Of a stretch of 64,000 nt of DNA, positions 1 through 8,880 are shown piece by piece. This DNA comes from CAYRFF01 sp964436125 (GTDB lineage Bacteria > Bacteroidota > Bacteroidia > Chitinophagales > Saprospiraceae). The DNA lies in NCBI GenBank assembly GCA_964436125.1, contig CAYTBT010000002.1, forward strand, positions 1 to 64,000, given 5' to 3'. The translations under genes and the position numbers were made by a program. Below the pieces are notes generated by a model. That model saw nothing but the letters and a program-made list of their open reading frames with translations, searched no databases and had not been told where the DNA came from. Position 1 is the stretch's first letter. Every line of letters begins with the position of its first letter.

Positions 1-451
1 TACAAGACATTAATGGTTTAGATTTCTCTTCGGGACACCAAGAATTGAAATTATTATTATCATAGATAATTGATTTGTAGACATTTATAATATTCATAGC
101 TCCTGAGTCTTGAAATATGGTGAAAACAGGATTCCGCGTCTGCTCATAAGGCAGAATTATGAAATGGGACTATGCCATCTTTTACCCTTCCTGATTGCGT
201 AAAAATATCAGTTATTCCATGTACTATAATCTGCAGCAAATCAATTTTCACAATATAACAAGGAAAAATAAAGATACTGAACAAGTCTCAGATACGTTTA
301 TAGGAATGAGTGGTATAGAATGAAGGGAAAATATGAACTTGTAATGACAAGATTTTCTCGGATAAAGACAACCTTAAAATATCTAATCCGTTAAAGATAA
401 GGATAGAGTATGTGAAATTTTAATTTAACTATCAGTTAAGAGTCTTAATGT
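1..451. other. intergenic, no gene seen
   Basis: AT-rich stretch before the first gene. A plus-strand frame is open from base 3 to a TAG at 63-65, but about 20 codons give no recognisable protein end. I see no tRNA, strong hairpin or clear TAnnTTTG promoter. Confidence 0.5.
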
Positions 452-1753
452 ATGAAACGATTTAACCTAGAATTAATTCTTTTCGACACGCGAGGGAAGT
501 CCGATATCCATAGTATCCAAGGGCTTGTCCATGGACTATTATACTCTGATAAGTTATGGAAGAGCCCTTCGGTAAATTATGCAGACGCAAAATCGATAAT
601 TCAAGATGGGGAAAGCAAGATCAATCTCGTGGTTTATCCCTGGTTACCCAATGAAAAGATCCATGAGAATATAAAAAGTGCATTCAGGCTGAGAGTTCTA
701 GCTGATTCATTTGAAGAGCTTGAGACATTCCGTGGAAACCTTATACATCACTTAAAGCGGAAATTGGACTTTACGCATATACGTTTACTGACAGATGACG
801 TCAGTACGCACTTGTGCAATGAGGTATATCCGCTTATTAATAAAGTAGAAAATGCCTTGCGGAAATATCTGGTAAAGTTTTTCCTCCAGGAGAAAGGCCT
901 TGGCTGGTGGAAGACCACTGCATCCAAGGAGCTCGATGATAAAATCAGATTCCGAAAGAGATTTGGCAATGCTTTTTCCAATCTCCTCGACCAGGATGTC
1001 AACCTTATTGATTTTAACGAGCTAGGAGAGCTCATTTTCAAGAAATCCAATGATTTTTACAATGAAAACACCTTAATTGAGGAAATCACGGGCATAGAAA
1101 AAATTGAGGAACTTAATCTGTTAAAAGAGAAGCTTCAAGGAAATTATACCCGATACTTTAAGCAGACGTTCCGCGACTATAAATTTGAGAAAAAATGGAA
1201 AGCATTGCTCGAGATACGGAATAAAGTTGCACACAACTCTTTTCTGACAATAAAAGACTTGCACGATGCTGAGATATTAAGCAGAAAGCTTATAAAGATT
1301 ATTACCCGTGCAGAGCTCTTTATCAATGCTGATAATAATCAGGATCTCGATGATGATAACAAGGATATTTCTATGGTCGGGGAGATTACGCTAGACGACA
1401 ATGCCGATCGCTTAAAACGCCTCGGGGTCAAGGTAGTCGGGCAGATAGATCTCGAGCAATTCCAGGAAAACGGAAATAAGCAAGAAGAAGACCTGACTCA
1501 ACGGATTATTTCAGAAGAGGAAATGCTCCTTGAGCTCGCCGAAGTTGAAGAACAGATTGACAGTTCAGAATTGCGTTATATCGGTCTGAAGACATTCATA
1601 ACCAAGGTACTTGCGCAGAAAGGCTATGCAATAGGACCTTCTTATGCCTTAATCAATAGTCTTGCTGAGACGGAAAAGATTGATATTTATGATTATGAAG
1701 ATGATTATATGCAATATCCGGTAAAAGCAATACGGTTGAATGTCGGTTTGTAA
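452..1753 (+). CDS. HEPN-domain protein, possible RNase or defence factor
   Basis: 433 aa, no signal peptide or membrane segment, so probably cytoplasmic. The middle part is helical and ends in R256-N-K-V-A-H261, preceded by an aromatic/hydrophobic helix (KKWKALLEIRNKVAHN). This is the R-X4-6-H motif of HEPN domains, which in many families is an RNase active site (Swt1-, ApeA- and RiboL-PSP-type HEPN). A charged acidic linker (about 295-350) leads to a C-terminal segment (about 370-433) that looks like a small winged-helix or degenerate DNA/RNA-binding fold. The N-terminal 140 residues are unrecognised. The gene stands alone: the upstream 450 bp are empty and the next gene, prfA, is convergent, so no antitoxin partner is seen beside it. 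HEPN assignment rests on the motif and its context; a role in phage defence or RNA cleavage is inference. Confidence 0.75.
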   Translation: MKRFNLELILFDTRGKSDIHSIQGLVHGLLYSDKLWKSPSVNYADAKSIIQDGESKINLVVYPWLPNEKIHENIKSAFRLRVLADSFEELETFRGNLIHHLKRKLDFTHIRLLTDDVSTHLCNEVYPLINKVENALRKYLVKFFLQEKGLGWWKTTASKELDDKIRFRKRFGNAFSNLLDQDVNLIDFNELGELIFKKSNDFYNENTLIEEITGIEKIEELNLLKEKLQGNYTRYFKQTFRDYKFEKKWKALLEIRNKVAHNSFLTIKDLHDAEILSRKLIKIITRAELFINADNNQDLDDDNKDISMVGEITLDDNADRLKRLGVKVVGQIDLEQFQENGNKQEEDLTQRIISEEEMLLELAEVEEQIDSSELRYIGLKTFITKVLAQKGYAIGPSYALINSLAETEKIDIYDYEDDYMQYPVKAIRLNVGL

Positions 1754-1947
1754 TTGTCGATATCGCCCTTTCATCTGGTTTTTCTAGCTTATCGCTGAGC
1801 AAATGTATCCTACTGCCATAGCAATAATTGTATAAGCTACTTTATTCATGAATTTTAAGAATGGATAATTTTCCCATGCGGAAGAAAGTGCTAGCAGAGA
1901 TCGCTCCGGGTTTCACAGGCCACTGTGTTTAAGAAGTTAGTATCGGC

Positions 1948-3021
1948 TTAGTTCTCCATTGTTTCTTCCAGTTTGCTCATATTATCAGCAATTGTCAGTG
2001 CTTCAATTACTTCATCCAGAGCACCGTCCATAACTTTATCTAGATTATAGGCAGTAAAGTTGATTCTATGGTCGGTAAAGCGGTTCTGTGGGAAGTTGTA
2101 GGTCCTTATTTTATCGGACCTGTCACCGGTGCCTACAAGTGAGCGCCGTTCACTTTTCACCTTATCGGTATGTGCTTTACGTTGAGCCTCACGGATTTTA
2201 TTCACTAGTCTCTGGAAAGCAATTTCGCGGTTTTTAATCTGCGATCTACCATCCTGGCTTTCAGCGACGATTCCAGTAGGAATATGCGTAAACCGTACAC
2301 CTGACTCGGTTTTATTCACATGCTGACCACCTGCCCCACTTGACCGGAAGGTATCGACTTTAATATCGGCTTTATTAATATCTACATCGTGCATTTCAAG
2401 TTTGGGCATAGCGACTACAGTAGCTGCAGAAGTGTGTACTCTTCCCTGGGACTCGGTTTCAGGGACTCTCTGGACTCTATGAGCTCCGGATTCATATTTT
2501 AAGCTAGCATAAACATCACTACCGGTAACGATCATCGTCAATTTACTATAGCCACCTACTTCATTTTCAGATACTTCAAGGATTTCATGTTTAAAGCCCT
2601 TATCATCAAAAAATCTACTATACATACGATAGAGGTCACCGGCAAATATCGCTGCTTCATCGCCTCCCGTTCCAGCTCTGATTTCAAAGACGACATTTTT
2701 ATCGTCATCCGGATCAGTGGGGATGAGCATAAGCCGTATTTCTTCCTCCATCTTGGGCTTTGCTTCTCGATACCCTTCAAGCTCCATTTCCGCCAATTCT
2801 TTCATCTCAGGATCGCCGAGCATTTCTTCTGCGGTCTTGATATTTTCAAGGAGGGTTTTATACTTTCCGGCAATCTTCATTAAAGGTTGCAAGTCTTTAT
2901 ATTCTTTATTGAGTTCAGCATATTGCTTATGGTCTTGAATGACGACCGGGTCGGCCATTTTCCTTTCGATATATTCATATCGTTCTTTAATGGTAGCAAT
3001 TTTATCGAGCATATCAGCCAT
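1948..3021 (-). CDS. prfA: peptide chain release factor 1
   Basis: 357 aa, full length for RF1. It recognises UAA/UAG stop codons in the ribosomal A site and triggers hydrolysis of peptidyl-tRNA. The peptidyl-transferase motif GGQ is present in SSGAGGQHVNKTES, and the codon-recognition tripeptide is of RF1 type (PET within RVQRVPETESQG, PxT in the family) rather than the SPF of RF2. The start ATG at 3021 is followed by another Met at codon 4. It lies 77 bp downstream of the small putative anti-sigma gene on the same strand, so the sigma factor, the partner and prfA could be read through together. The usual in-frame assignment is secure. Confidence 0.97.
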   Translation of the reverse strand: MADMLDKIATIKERYEYIERKMADPVVIQDHKQYAELNKEYKDLQPLMKIAGKYKTLLENIKTAEEMLGDPEMKELAEMELEGYREAKPKMEEEIRLMLIPTDPDDDKNVVFEIRAGTGGDEAAIFAGDLYRMYSRFFDDKGFKHEILEVSENEVGGYSKLTMIVTGSDVYASLKYESGAHRVQRVPETESQGRVHTSAATVVAMPKLEMHDVDINKADIKVDTFRSSGAGGQHVNKTESGVRFTHIPTGIVAESQDGRSQIKNREIAFQRLVNKIREAQRKAHTDKVKSERRSLVGTGDRSDKIRTYNFPQNRFTDHRINFTAYNLDKVMDGALDEVIEALTIADNMSKLEETMEN

Positions 3022-3098
3022 AGTAGTGGTATTCTTCTTTTTGTAGGCACAAAGAAAGGTAAAAAAATAGTATTCTGGGGAAAAATAGCTGAATTCCG

Positions 3099-3338
3099 CT
3101 AGCTACCGTAGAAATCTTGCTTCACTGCTTTTTTAAAATCCGGGCTGACCGGGGCTCGTTTAAAGTTCTGCTTAACAAAGTCAATAAAGTGCTTTTCTTG
3201 TTCGTAAAGCTTGGAATAGGTAGGATTGTGTTTAATATTATCAATCAATTGCAGTCTTTCTTCCTTACTTAATGCTTTATCGATGTATAAATCGACAAGC
3301 TGAAGAATCTCCTTAGTACTCTGTGTAGTATCACTCAT
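3099..3338 (-). CDS. small putative anti-sigma factor
   Basis: 79 aa, soluble and helical, with a charged C-terminal half. It lies 116 bp downstream of an ECF sigma factor gene on the same strand, the usual place for an anti-sigma partner. It has no Cys residues, so it lacks the HxxxCxxC zinc motif of ZAS-type anti-sigma factors, and it has no membrane segment; a cytoplasmic, zinc-free partner is the most that can be said. The start ATG at 3338 gives MSDTTQSTKEIL. The functional call rests on context only; the open frame and codon use look real. Confidence 0.6.
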   Translation of the reverse strand: MSDTTQSTKEILQLVDLYIDKALSKEERLQLIDNIKHNPTYSKLYEQEKHFIDFVKQNFKRAPVSPDFKKAVKQDFYGS

Positions 3339-3454
3339 TGCACAATGCTATTTATCTTATAATAATCCGATGAATCTTACTCTGTTTCTGAGTTAACAAA
3401 TTATAATTTATATAACGATATATGAAGTAAATTAATTCACTAAAGTGTCACTTT

Positions 3455-4030
3455 TTACCTTTTATCTTTTATTCCGAGTTTTCTCGCATACTCACTGAGC
3501 TTTTCTTTAAGTAGATTTCTTGCTCTGAACAAGCGCGATCGTACTGTACCTATAGGGATATCAACAATCTTGGATATTTCCTCATAGGAAAAGTCTTCAA
3601 TGTCACACAGTAGGATGACGGTTCTGAAATCGACAGGCAGTGAATTTATCGCCTGGGTCACCTCGTCTCCCATCATATTGTGGAACAATTCCTCACGGAG
3701 ATCAAAGTATTGAATATTGCTTTCATCATCGGTTTCATGATATCCGATGAAGTCCTCGAGATCTACGCGTTGAGGTTGTTTATTGCGTTTCCGATATTGA
3801 TTAATATATGCATTTTTCAGAATCTTGAAGAGCCATGCTTTGGCATTGGTGCCACTGACATATCGGTCGATAAACCGATAAGCCTTTAGATAGGTTTCTT
3901 GTACGAGATCCTTGGCCGATTCCTTGTCATAAGTGAGGTGATAAGCAAAGGTATTTAAGGCATCAATGTGGGGGAATAATTCCTCCTCAAAGATTTTCTC
4001 CTTTTCTTGCCGGCTAAGTGATTTACTCAT
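3455..4030 (-). CDS. ECF-type RNA polymerase sigma factor (sigma-70 family)
   Basis: 191 aa. Region 2 (about residues 20-90) contains DLVQETYLKAYRF and the promoter-melting segment ending AKAWLFKILKNAYIN. Region 4 (about 125-180) contains the helix-turn-helix DFSYEEISKIVDIPIGTVRSRLFRAR. This is the group IV sigma layout, with a linker of about 40 residues between the regions. It should direct core RNA polymerase to a small regulon. The next gene downstream encodes a 79-aa protein that could be its anti-sigma factor. No autoregulatory promoter is recognisable upstream. The family call is firm; which stress it answers cannot be read from sequence. Confidence 0.93.
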   Translation of the reverse strand: MSKSLSRQEKEKIFEEELFPHIDALNTFAYHLTYDKESAKDLVQETYLKAYRFIDRYVSGTNAKAWLFKILKNAYINQYRKRNKQPQRVDLEDFIGYHETDDESNIQYFDLREELFHNMMGDEVTQAINSLPVDFRTVILLCDIEDFSYEEISKIVDIPIGTVRSRLFRARNLLKEKLSEYARKLGIKDKR

Positions 4031-4261
4031 ATTCTTTGCTTAAAAACTACTTGCTTTTACGCTCTTTCTTCAATAGGACAGTTAAAAACCGTGATTTGTT
4101 GTATGTGCAGGGCAATTTATCCTCAGTAAATCACAAAATATCAGCTTAATTCTTGTGCCTAGAAGTACCTTCACAATTGACACAGCAGAGGAAGTCCACT
4201 ATCGGAATAGGAAAACAAGTTTATCAAAAGTTGTCCCGTATAAAATTACCATCCTACTTAT

Positions 4262-4933
4262 CTACTGGTGGTAAGCCTGGTTATGCACAAGTGCGTTGCC
4301 GCAGACTGCACATACAGATCCCTTGATATTGGAGCCGGAGCCTTGTCCGGTATGTCCATTGGGGCAGATATAATGGAATACACCGGAAACGTCGGCATTA
4401 TTTTCCGTCGTTGTAGCCGCCGGTGCTGTTGTCGTAGTAGGTTGTTGCAATTGCACTTGTGGTTGTACAGTCTGAGCTCCTTGCTGATGATAAGCTTGAT
4501 TATGAACATAAGCTGCACCACAAACCGAACAAGTTCCACCTTGTGCATTGGAACCTTCGGGATGGCCATTAGGACAGGTGTAATGGAATACTCCTGAAGA
4601 ATTGGCCGTGGCTTGCTGTGCTGATTGTTGTGCTGCTTGCTGGTGATAAGCTTGATTATGTGTTAATGCAGCACCACAGACAGGACAGGTTTCACCTTGT
4701 ACATTGGATCCGCCTTCAGGGTGACCATTGGGACAGGTGTAGTGAAAAACAGTGCCTGTTGTAGTTGCAGTTGTGGCAGCCGGAACGCGATTACCGACTG
4801 ATTTTTCTATTTTTTCACGTGCTTCTTGTTTTACAGCACTGTCTTCATTTCCACAGGATTGTAGTCCTATGAATAGGAATAGTGCTAGAAGTGGCAAGTA
4901 TGAAGCCTTAAGAGATCGTAAGAAAGGGGACAT
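4262..4933 (-). CDS. lipoprotein with three zinc-ribbon repeats
   Basis: 223 aa. The N-terminus is a lipoprotein signal (hydrophobic stretch, then LQSC lipobox with Cys about residue 27), so the mature protein should be lipid-anchored. It then carries three copies of a unit of about 35 residues: FHYTCPNGH, a glycine-rich spacer, CPVCG or a variant (CSVCG, CAVCG), then HNQAYHQ. Each unit has two Cys pairs or Cys/His pairs (CPNGH and CxxCG), plus trailing His residues, which fits a treble-clef/zinc-ribbon metal site. The units are joined by Gln/Ala- and Thr/Pro-rich low-complexity linkers. No enzyme domain is present. A periplasmic or outer-membrane metal-binding or structural role is inference. 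It is a single gene with no close partner. Confidence 0.8.
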   Translation of the reverse strand: MSPFLRSLKASYLPLLALFLFIGLQSCGNEDSAVKQEAREKIEKSVGNRVPAATTATTTGTVFHYTCPNGHPEGGSNVQGETCPVCGAALTHNQAYHQQAAQQSAQQATANSSGVFHYTCPNGHPEGSNAQGGTCSVCGAAYVHNQAYHQQGAQTVQPQVQLQQPTTTTAPAATTTENNADVSGVFHYICPNGHTGQGSGSNIKGSVCAVCGNALVHNQAYHQ

Positions 4934-5663
4934 ATCCGTATATTAATTTGGTGATAAATTATACTGTGAACACATCCCTGATGATTAGGTTCAATTTAGG
5001 GAACATAAAGCCGACTTATTCATCAGATTCCCAGATGTTTTTATACAGATTCCTTACTCTTGCCTAGCAAAAAGAGCTCCTTCTGCGACTGACAGCTGTA
5101 TGCCGACACAATTTCAGCGAAAAACAAAGAAAATCTGTTAGGCTATTTAATTTCCGGTATTCAACCCTTCTGGCTGATTATCAGCTTCGCTGATAACATA
5201 GGGTTTATACTCTGTGAAATGATGACTTGTCCTCAAGATTTTTCAAATCTTATTTCAACGAGTGCCCCTATGCTGATATATCGGCAATCGCACCAACTGG
5301 AATGGGATGCAATCACTGTGCCGGGGAAGCGGCGTGGGAAGATTGCATCTCTTAAAAGTTCAACTCTTCAAGGTAGAGTGTTCAAAACTCTGTTCCAACT
5401 TTATGCAATCCTGCTTAAATCGTGCATAATTTTGCTGGAATCGTATACTAGAATCGTATAAATAGTTCGCACGACCCTTAGAATGCTCAGGGACCTCCAT
5501 GTGAACTTAAGTGAAGGAAAACTTCAAGGGTTGCGAACACTTGAAGAGTTGTGTATGGCTTTCTCTGCAGTGCTTTCACGTGTGCGCCTCCGGCTATTGC
5601 AAGTTTTGGCTTATATGACTGCTGTGGGGCTTGAAAATTGTGGATTACTTATTTGCCTCGAGC
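4934..5663. other. intergenic region with inverted repeats, no credible gene
   Basis: 730 bp. Short plus-strand frames (5219-5461, 5483-5695) have no family features. The region holds two inverted repeats: GATGCAATC/GATTGCATC around 5310-5350, and the 12-mer CAACTCTTCAAG (about 5360) matched by CTTGAAGAGTTG (about 5540). It also contains a decayed copy of the palindromic repeat found at 18196-18241. It may be a structured transcript or decayed repeat DNA. Confidence 0.5.
5465..5506 (-). repeat. degenerate palindromic repeat, relative of 18196-18241
   Basis: GTTCGCACG at the left and GTGAAC at the right enclose CCCTT and CTCAGG. This is the reverse-complement order of the intact palindrome at 18196-18241 (GGTTCGCACGG...CCGTGCGAACC with internal CCTGAGCGGCGTCGAAGG). 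The arms are decayed on the right side, so it is probably an old copy. Confidence 0.55.
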
Positions 5664-7061
5664 TTAAATTCTGTGTCTTGATCGGTCAAATGTAAGTAAG
5701 ACCGCTATCATAATTGTAAAGAGGAGAAGGGAAGATCCACCATAACTGACAAATGGCAGAGGGATGCCGATAATGGGCATAAGCCCCATAGTCATCCCGA
5801 TATTGGTAAAGAAATGAACAAAGAGAATGCCGGCTATACCATAGGCATAAATCCGCTCAAATGGGGTTTTCATCCGCTCAGCTATCCATAAGATACGCCA
5901 TAAGAGCATTACATACAAGGCTATGAGAATTATGACGCCGATAAATCCTTGTTCTTCCCCGATAGTGCAGAAGATAAAATCTGTGGTCTGTTCCGGGATA
6001 TAATTCAATCGCGTCATAGTTCCTTCAAGAAAACCTTTGCCTTGAAAACCACCGGAACCTATCGCCATCTTGGATTGAAGGAGGTTATATAAGGAGCCAC
6101 GTGGATCGCATACTTCGGGACGTAGCCATACATTTATTCTGTCTTGCTGGTGTGGTAGCAAGACATTGTCAAAGATATATCGGGAACCGAAGCTGAACAG
6201 GCTGAAAAATCCCAATGCCGGTAAAATTACCAGGGGAATCTGTTGTAAGCGATCACGGATAAGGAAGAAGGATAGGATGAGGAGCAGAAGGGCATTTGCC
6301 GTAAGGCTATACACCACATAACCTTGAGCGAGGAGGATTATTGAGGTGATAAGTACTACGCAACAGGCGATTATCCACTCAATAGATTGTTTTCCATAAT
6401 ATAGGAAAACGCCTACGCCCATAGTCATCAAACCGAGTATTACGGTGCTTGTCTCGTACTCCAGAGATAAAATGAAGAGGGCAACGAACATAAAAATAAG
6501 GATATACCAGATCATTCCCATCCCTTCTCGGAAAAGTACGATAAAAAAGGATAGGAATACGAGAGCTGAGCCGGCATCTGGTTGTAGGAGAATGAGAAAT
6601 ACGGGCAATGCTATTATCCCTATCGCCATCATGCGATCCTGCCAGGTTGTTATCTTTGTTTTATAGTCTGAAAGATAGGACGCCAGTCCGAGTGCTGTCC
6701 CAAACTTGGCAAATTCCGAGGGTTGAAAGGAAATACCGCCAATAGTAAACCAGGAAAGGGATCCTTTTATCTCGGTGCCAAAGATTAATACTGCGATAAG
6801 AAGAACAATGCCCATTATGTAAAATACCAGGGAAAAGGATTCCCAGAAACGGTAATCAAGAAATTGCAGGATAAGGAGTACGCCTATAGAGATGATAATC
6901 CATATAAACTGCTTGCCCGCCGGTGTAGATAAATCAAATGGGTAAAATTCACCACTAGACCTGCCGGCTGAATAAATCATAAACCAGCCTATTGCGACTA
7001 GTGCAAGAAATAAGCCGCATACAATCCAGTCTATCTGAGCCCTTCGGTTCCTTCTACCCAC
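5664..7061 (-). CDS. rodA: rod shape-determining SEDS protein RodA
   Basis: 465 aa, polytopic inner-membrane protein of the SEDS family (RodA/FtsW), which polymerises lipid II glycan chains together with a class B PBP during elongation. Diagnostic segments are the early FQPSEFAKFG, the extracytoplasmic stretch around DPRGSLYNLLQSKMAIGSGGFQGKGF, LPEQTTDFIF-type sequence (YIPEQTTDFIFCTIGEEQGF), and the C-terminal IGIPLPFVSYGGSS. It is longer than the E. coli protein because of extra hydrophobic segments in the middle (about 180-290), as in other Bacteroidota RodA. The start is GTG at 7061, 12 bp after the SPOR gene, so the two form an operon. FtsW is the alternative, but the length and sequence pattern favour RodA. 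Confidence 0.92.
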   Translation of the reverse strand: MGRRNRRAQIDWIVCGLFLALVAIGWFMIYSAGRSSGEFYPFDLSTPAGKQFIWIIISIGVLLILQFLDYRFWESFSLVFYIMGIVLLIAVLIFGTEIKGSLSWFTIGGISFQPSEFAKFGTALGLASYLSDYKTKITTWQDRMMAIGIIALPVFLILLQPDAGSALVFLSFFIVLFREGMGMIWYILIFMFVALFILSLEYETSTVILGLMTMGVGVFLYYGKQSIEWIIACCVVLITSIILLAQGYVVYSLTANALLLLILSFFLIRDRLQQIPLVILPALGFFSLFSFGSRYIFDNVLLPHQQDRINVWLRPEVCDPRGSLYNLLQSKMAIGSGGFQGKGFLEGTMTRLNYIPEQTTDFIFCTIGEEQGFIGVIILIALYVMLLWRILWIAERMKTPFERIYAYGIAGILFVHFFTNIGMTMGLMPIIGIPLPFVSYGGSSLLLFTIMIAVLLTFDRSRHRI

Positions 7062-7073
7062 AGTGTATCTAGT

Positions 7074-7505
7074 CTAGTTGAGAAAATCTTCTTTCGGTAT
7101 TTTTTCCTGTACTTCAATTGCTGTTGAGAATTCTTGTTTATATCTCTTCAGAGCGTGTCTAGCTTCAAGTCTGGTTAAATATGCACCCACACGCAATCGA
7201 TAGTATGGTGATTCATAAACCCAGTCATGGGATATTCCCGGAAATAATCGTTTAAATTTCCGTAAAAGTTTGTCGAGTTCTCTTCTGTTACTGGTTGAAA
7301 AGACGAGGATGCGCCATCCGTCTATTTTATCCAGATTGCGATAATAAGACAGATATTGCCTTTTTACTGACTTGACAACTGTTCCTTCATCTACTTGCAA
7401 GTTGCTTCCGTACTGGGCATTACAATCGTAGTCTGAAATCATTGCAGCTAGGAGAAAAGTAAGAAATATTATTCCTCCTTTTAATTGCATGGTCTTATAT
7501 TTCAT
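7074..7505 (-). CDS. SPOR-domain cell-envelope protein
   Basis: 143 aa with an N-terminal signal peptide or anchor (about residues 8-25). The C-terminal 80 residues match the SPOR pattern: a beta strand GWRILVFSTSNRRELDKLL, a helix, then YYRLRVGAYLTRLEARHALKRYK. SPOR domains bind denuded (amidase-processed) peptidoglycan glycan strands. It is co-transcribed with rodA (12-bp gap), which fits a role in wall synthesis or septal/elongation sites. A good TAACTTTG -7 box lies about 50 bp upstream. Confidence 0.85.
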   Translation of the reverse strand: MKYKTMQLKGGIIFLTFLLAAMISDYDCNAQYGSNLQVDEGTVVKSVKRQYLSYYRNLDKIDGWRILVFSTSNRRELDKLLRKFKRLFPGISHDWVYESPYYRLRVGAYLTRLEARHALKRYKQEFSTAIEVQEKIPKEDFLN

Positions 7506-7555
7506 CGCATTCTTTTTTCCGGATTAATTGCAGTGCTTCCTTAACGCAACAGGGG

Positions 7556-7563
7556 CAAAGTTA
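7556..7563 (-). promoter_or_regulatory. Bacteroidota -7 box for the SPOR-rodA operon
   Basis: On the minus strand this reads TAACTTTG, an exact match to the TAnnTTTG -7 element of the Bacteroidota primary sigma factor. It is placed to start a transcript with a leader of about 45 nt before the ATG at 7505. No good TTTG -33 box is visible at the usual 19-21 bp distance. Confidence 0.5.
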
Positions 7564-7788
7564 TGATTTTATTCCTTATTTTTCTTGTTCTCTACCTTCA
7601 TCTTTCCTCTGAGCTGCCTTTCTGATTTAAGCAGGAGTTTTATTTTCCGTTCCGGAGAAGCTATTTCAGCTTGTTTATGTCCGTAGAGTGATACTATTTT
7701 CATTCTACCCTTTCTGCGCTGAGGAAATAAATAAGTAGATATAGCTTGTCCAGGGGTTTATATGCTCCTGGATAAGCATTGTTACTCA

Positions 7789-8880
7789 TCACAAGCTCTC
7801 ATTGAGGAGCTTCTCTAGTTTCTTAAATTGCATTGTTTTATCAAAGTGTTCACATGCACGTTGTCTTCCGGCATTGCCCATTCCTTCCCTGATGTATTTT
7901 TCTCTACAGAGGATTTCTAGCTTGGAGGCTAGGGCAGGAATATTTTTATCCTGGCATAATAAGCCTGTTTCTTTATTCTTGACAATCTCGGGAATCGATC
8001 CGGACCGATATGCAATTACAGGCAAGCTTGCAGCCATGGCCTGCATAACTGCATATCCTGAAATATCATCTGCTGCGGTATGCATATAAATGTTCATTTT
8101 ACTCAAGAATTCAGGAATATCATCGATATAGCCGTGGAATTGAAGTTTGTTTTTAAGTCCTAGTTTCTCACTGAGTGAACGCACTTTCTTCATTTCATTT
8201 TCCATTCCGGCAATATGGAGCACGACATTATCACGGTGTAATATTTTCATTGCACCCAATGCATGATCAAGTCTCTGTTGTTGTTGAAAAAGCGACATTA
8301 TTCCTATGTGGATGATCTTATCATTTCCGGCTTGATGGTAAAAGTAATCGGTCTCAACTCCATTGTAAAAGGGCAATACTTTTTCTAAGATGCTGTGATC
8401 TGTAAATTTATTGTATCGCTGTGCTGCATACTTACTCTGTGGAAGAATATGAGTAAGTCCTACACCGAGGTATTCTATATTTTTTTCTGTTATTCTCACT
8501 TGTGTTCCTATCCCTCTACGATAAACTCTTACTCGTACTCCGGCAAGAATAGAGGCAGCGACGAGGAGCTTCAGATTGGCGTTGCCATTCATGATTACAA
8601 TGTCTGGCGAGATGTTTTTAAGATGCGTTATCATCGTCCGTTTCTTCCATGGGAACAGGAAACTTAACTTCCCGAAGCTTCCTTCATGAACGGGTATTCC
8701 ACGCGCTTCAAGCTTCCGCGCAAATCTGCTGTTTCTCGCACATATTGCGCTTACTTCATAACCTTCTGCTTCATCAAAGTAACAAGCCGCATCATAATGC
8801 CAGGTCTGCCTACCGCTCCAGGTATGCGTTCCATTGATGAAGCATATTTTTACTTTTGATTTCATATCGTTTATCTCCAT
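7789..8880 (-). CDS. family 4 (GT-B) glycosyltransferase
   Basis: 363 aa, no signal peptide. The N-terminal half is the acceptor-binding Rossmann domain (KVKICFINGTHTWSGRQTWH with a glycine-containing loop). The C-terminal half has the nucleotide-sugar-binding pattern of GT4: HIGIMSLFQQQQRLDHALGAM, then LQFHGYIDDIPEFLSKMNIYMHTA, and the EX7E-like segment GYAVMQAMAASLPVIAYRSGSIPEIV. It would transfer a sugar from a nucleotide donor to a lipid- or protein-linked glycan at the cytoplasmic membrane. The start may be ATG 8880 or the Met at codon 6. The gene stands alone, so the glycan cannot be named. Confidence 0.88.
   Translation of the reverse strand: MEINDMKSKVKICFINGTHTWSGRQTWHYDAACYFDEAEGYEVSAICARNSRFARKLEARGIPVHEGSFGKLSFLFPWKKRTMITHLKNISPDIVIMNGNANLKLLVAASILAGVRVRVYRRGIGTQVRITEKNIEYLGVGLTHILPQSKYAAQRYNKFTDHSILEKVLPFYNGVETDYFYHQAGNDKIIHIGIMSLFQQQQRLDHALGAMKILHRDNVVLHIAGMENEMKKVRSLSEKLGLKNKLQFHGYIDDIPEFLSKMNIYMHTAADDISGYAVMQAMAASLPVIAYRSGSIPEIVKNKETGLLCQDKNIPALASKLEILCREKYIREGMGNAGRQRACEHFDKTMQFKKLEKLLNESL

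Noticed and set aside
5219..5695. Two short plus-strand open frames
   Set aside because: No family features; the second runs into the rodA gene on the other strand.
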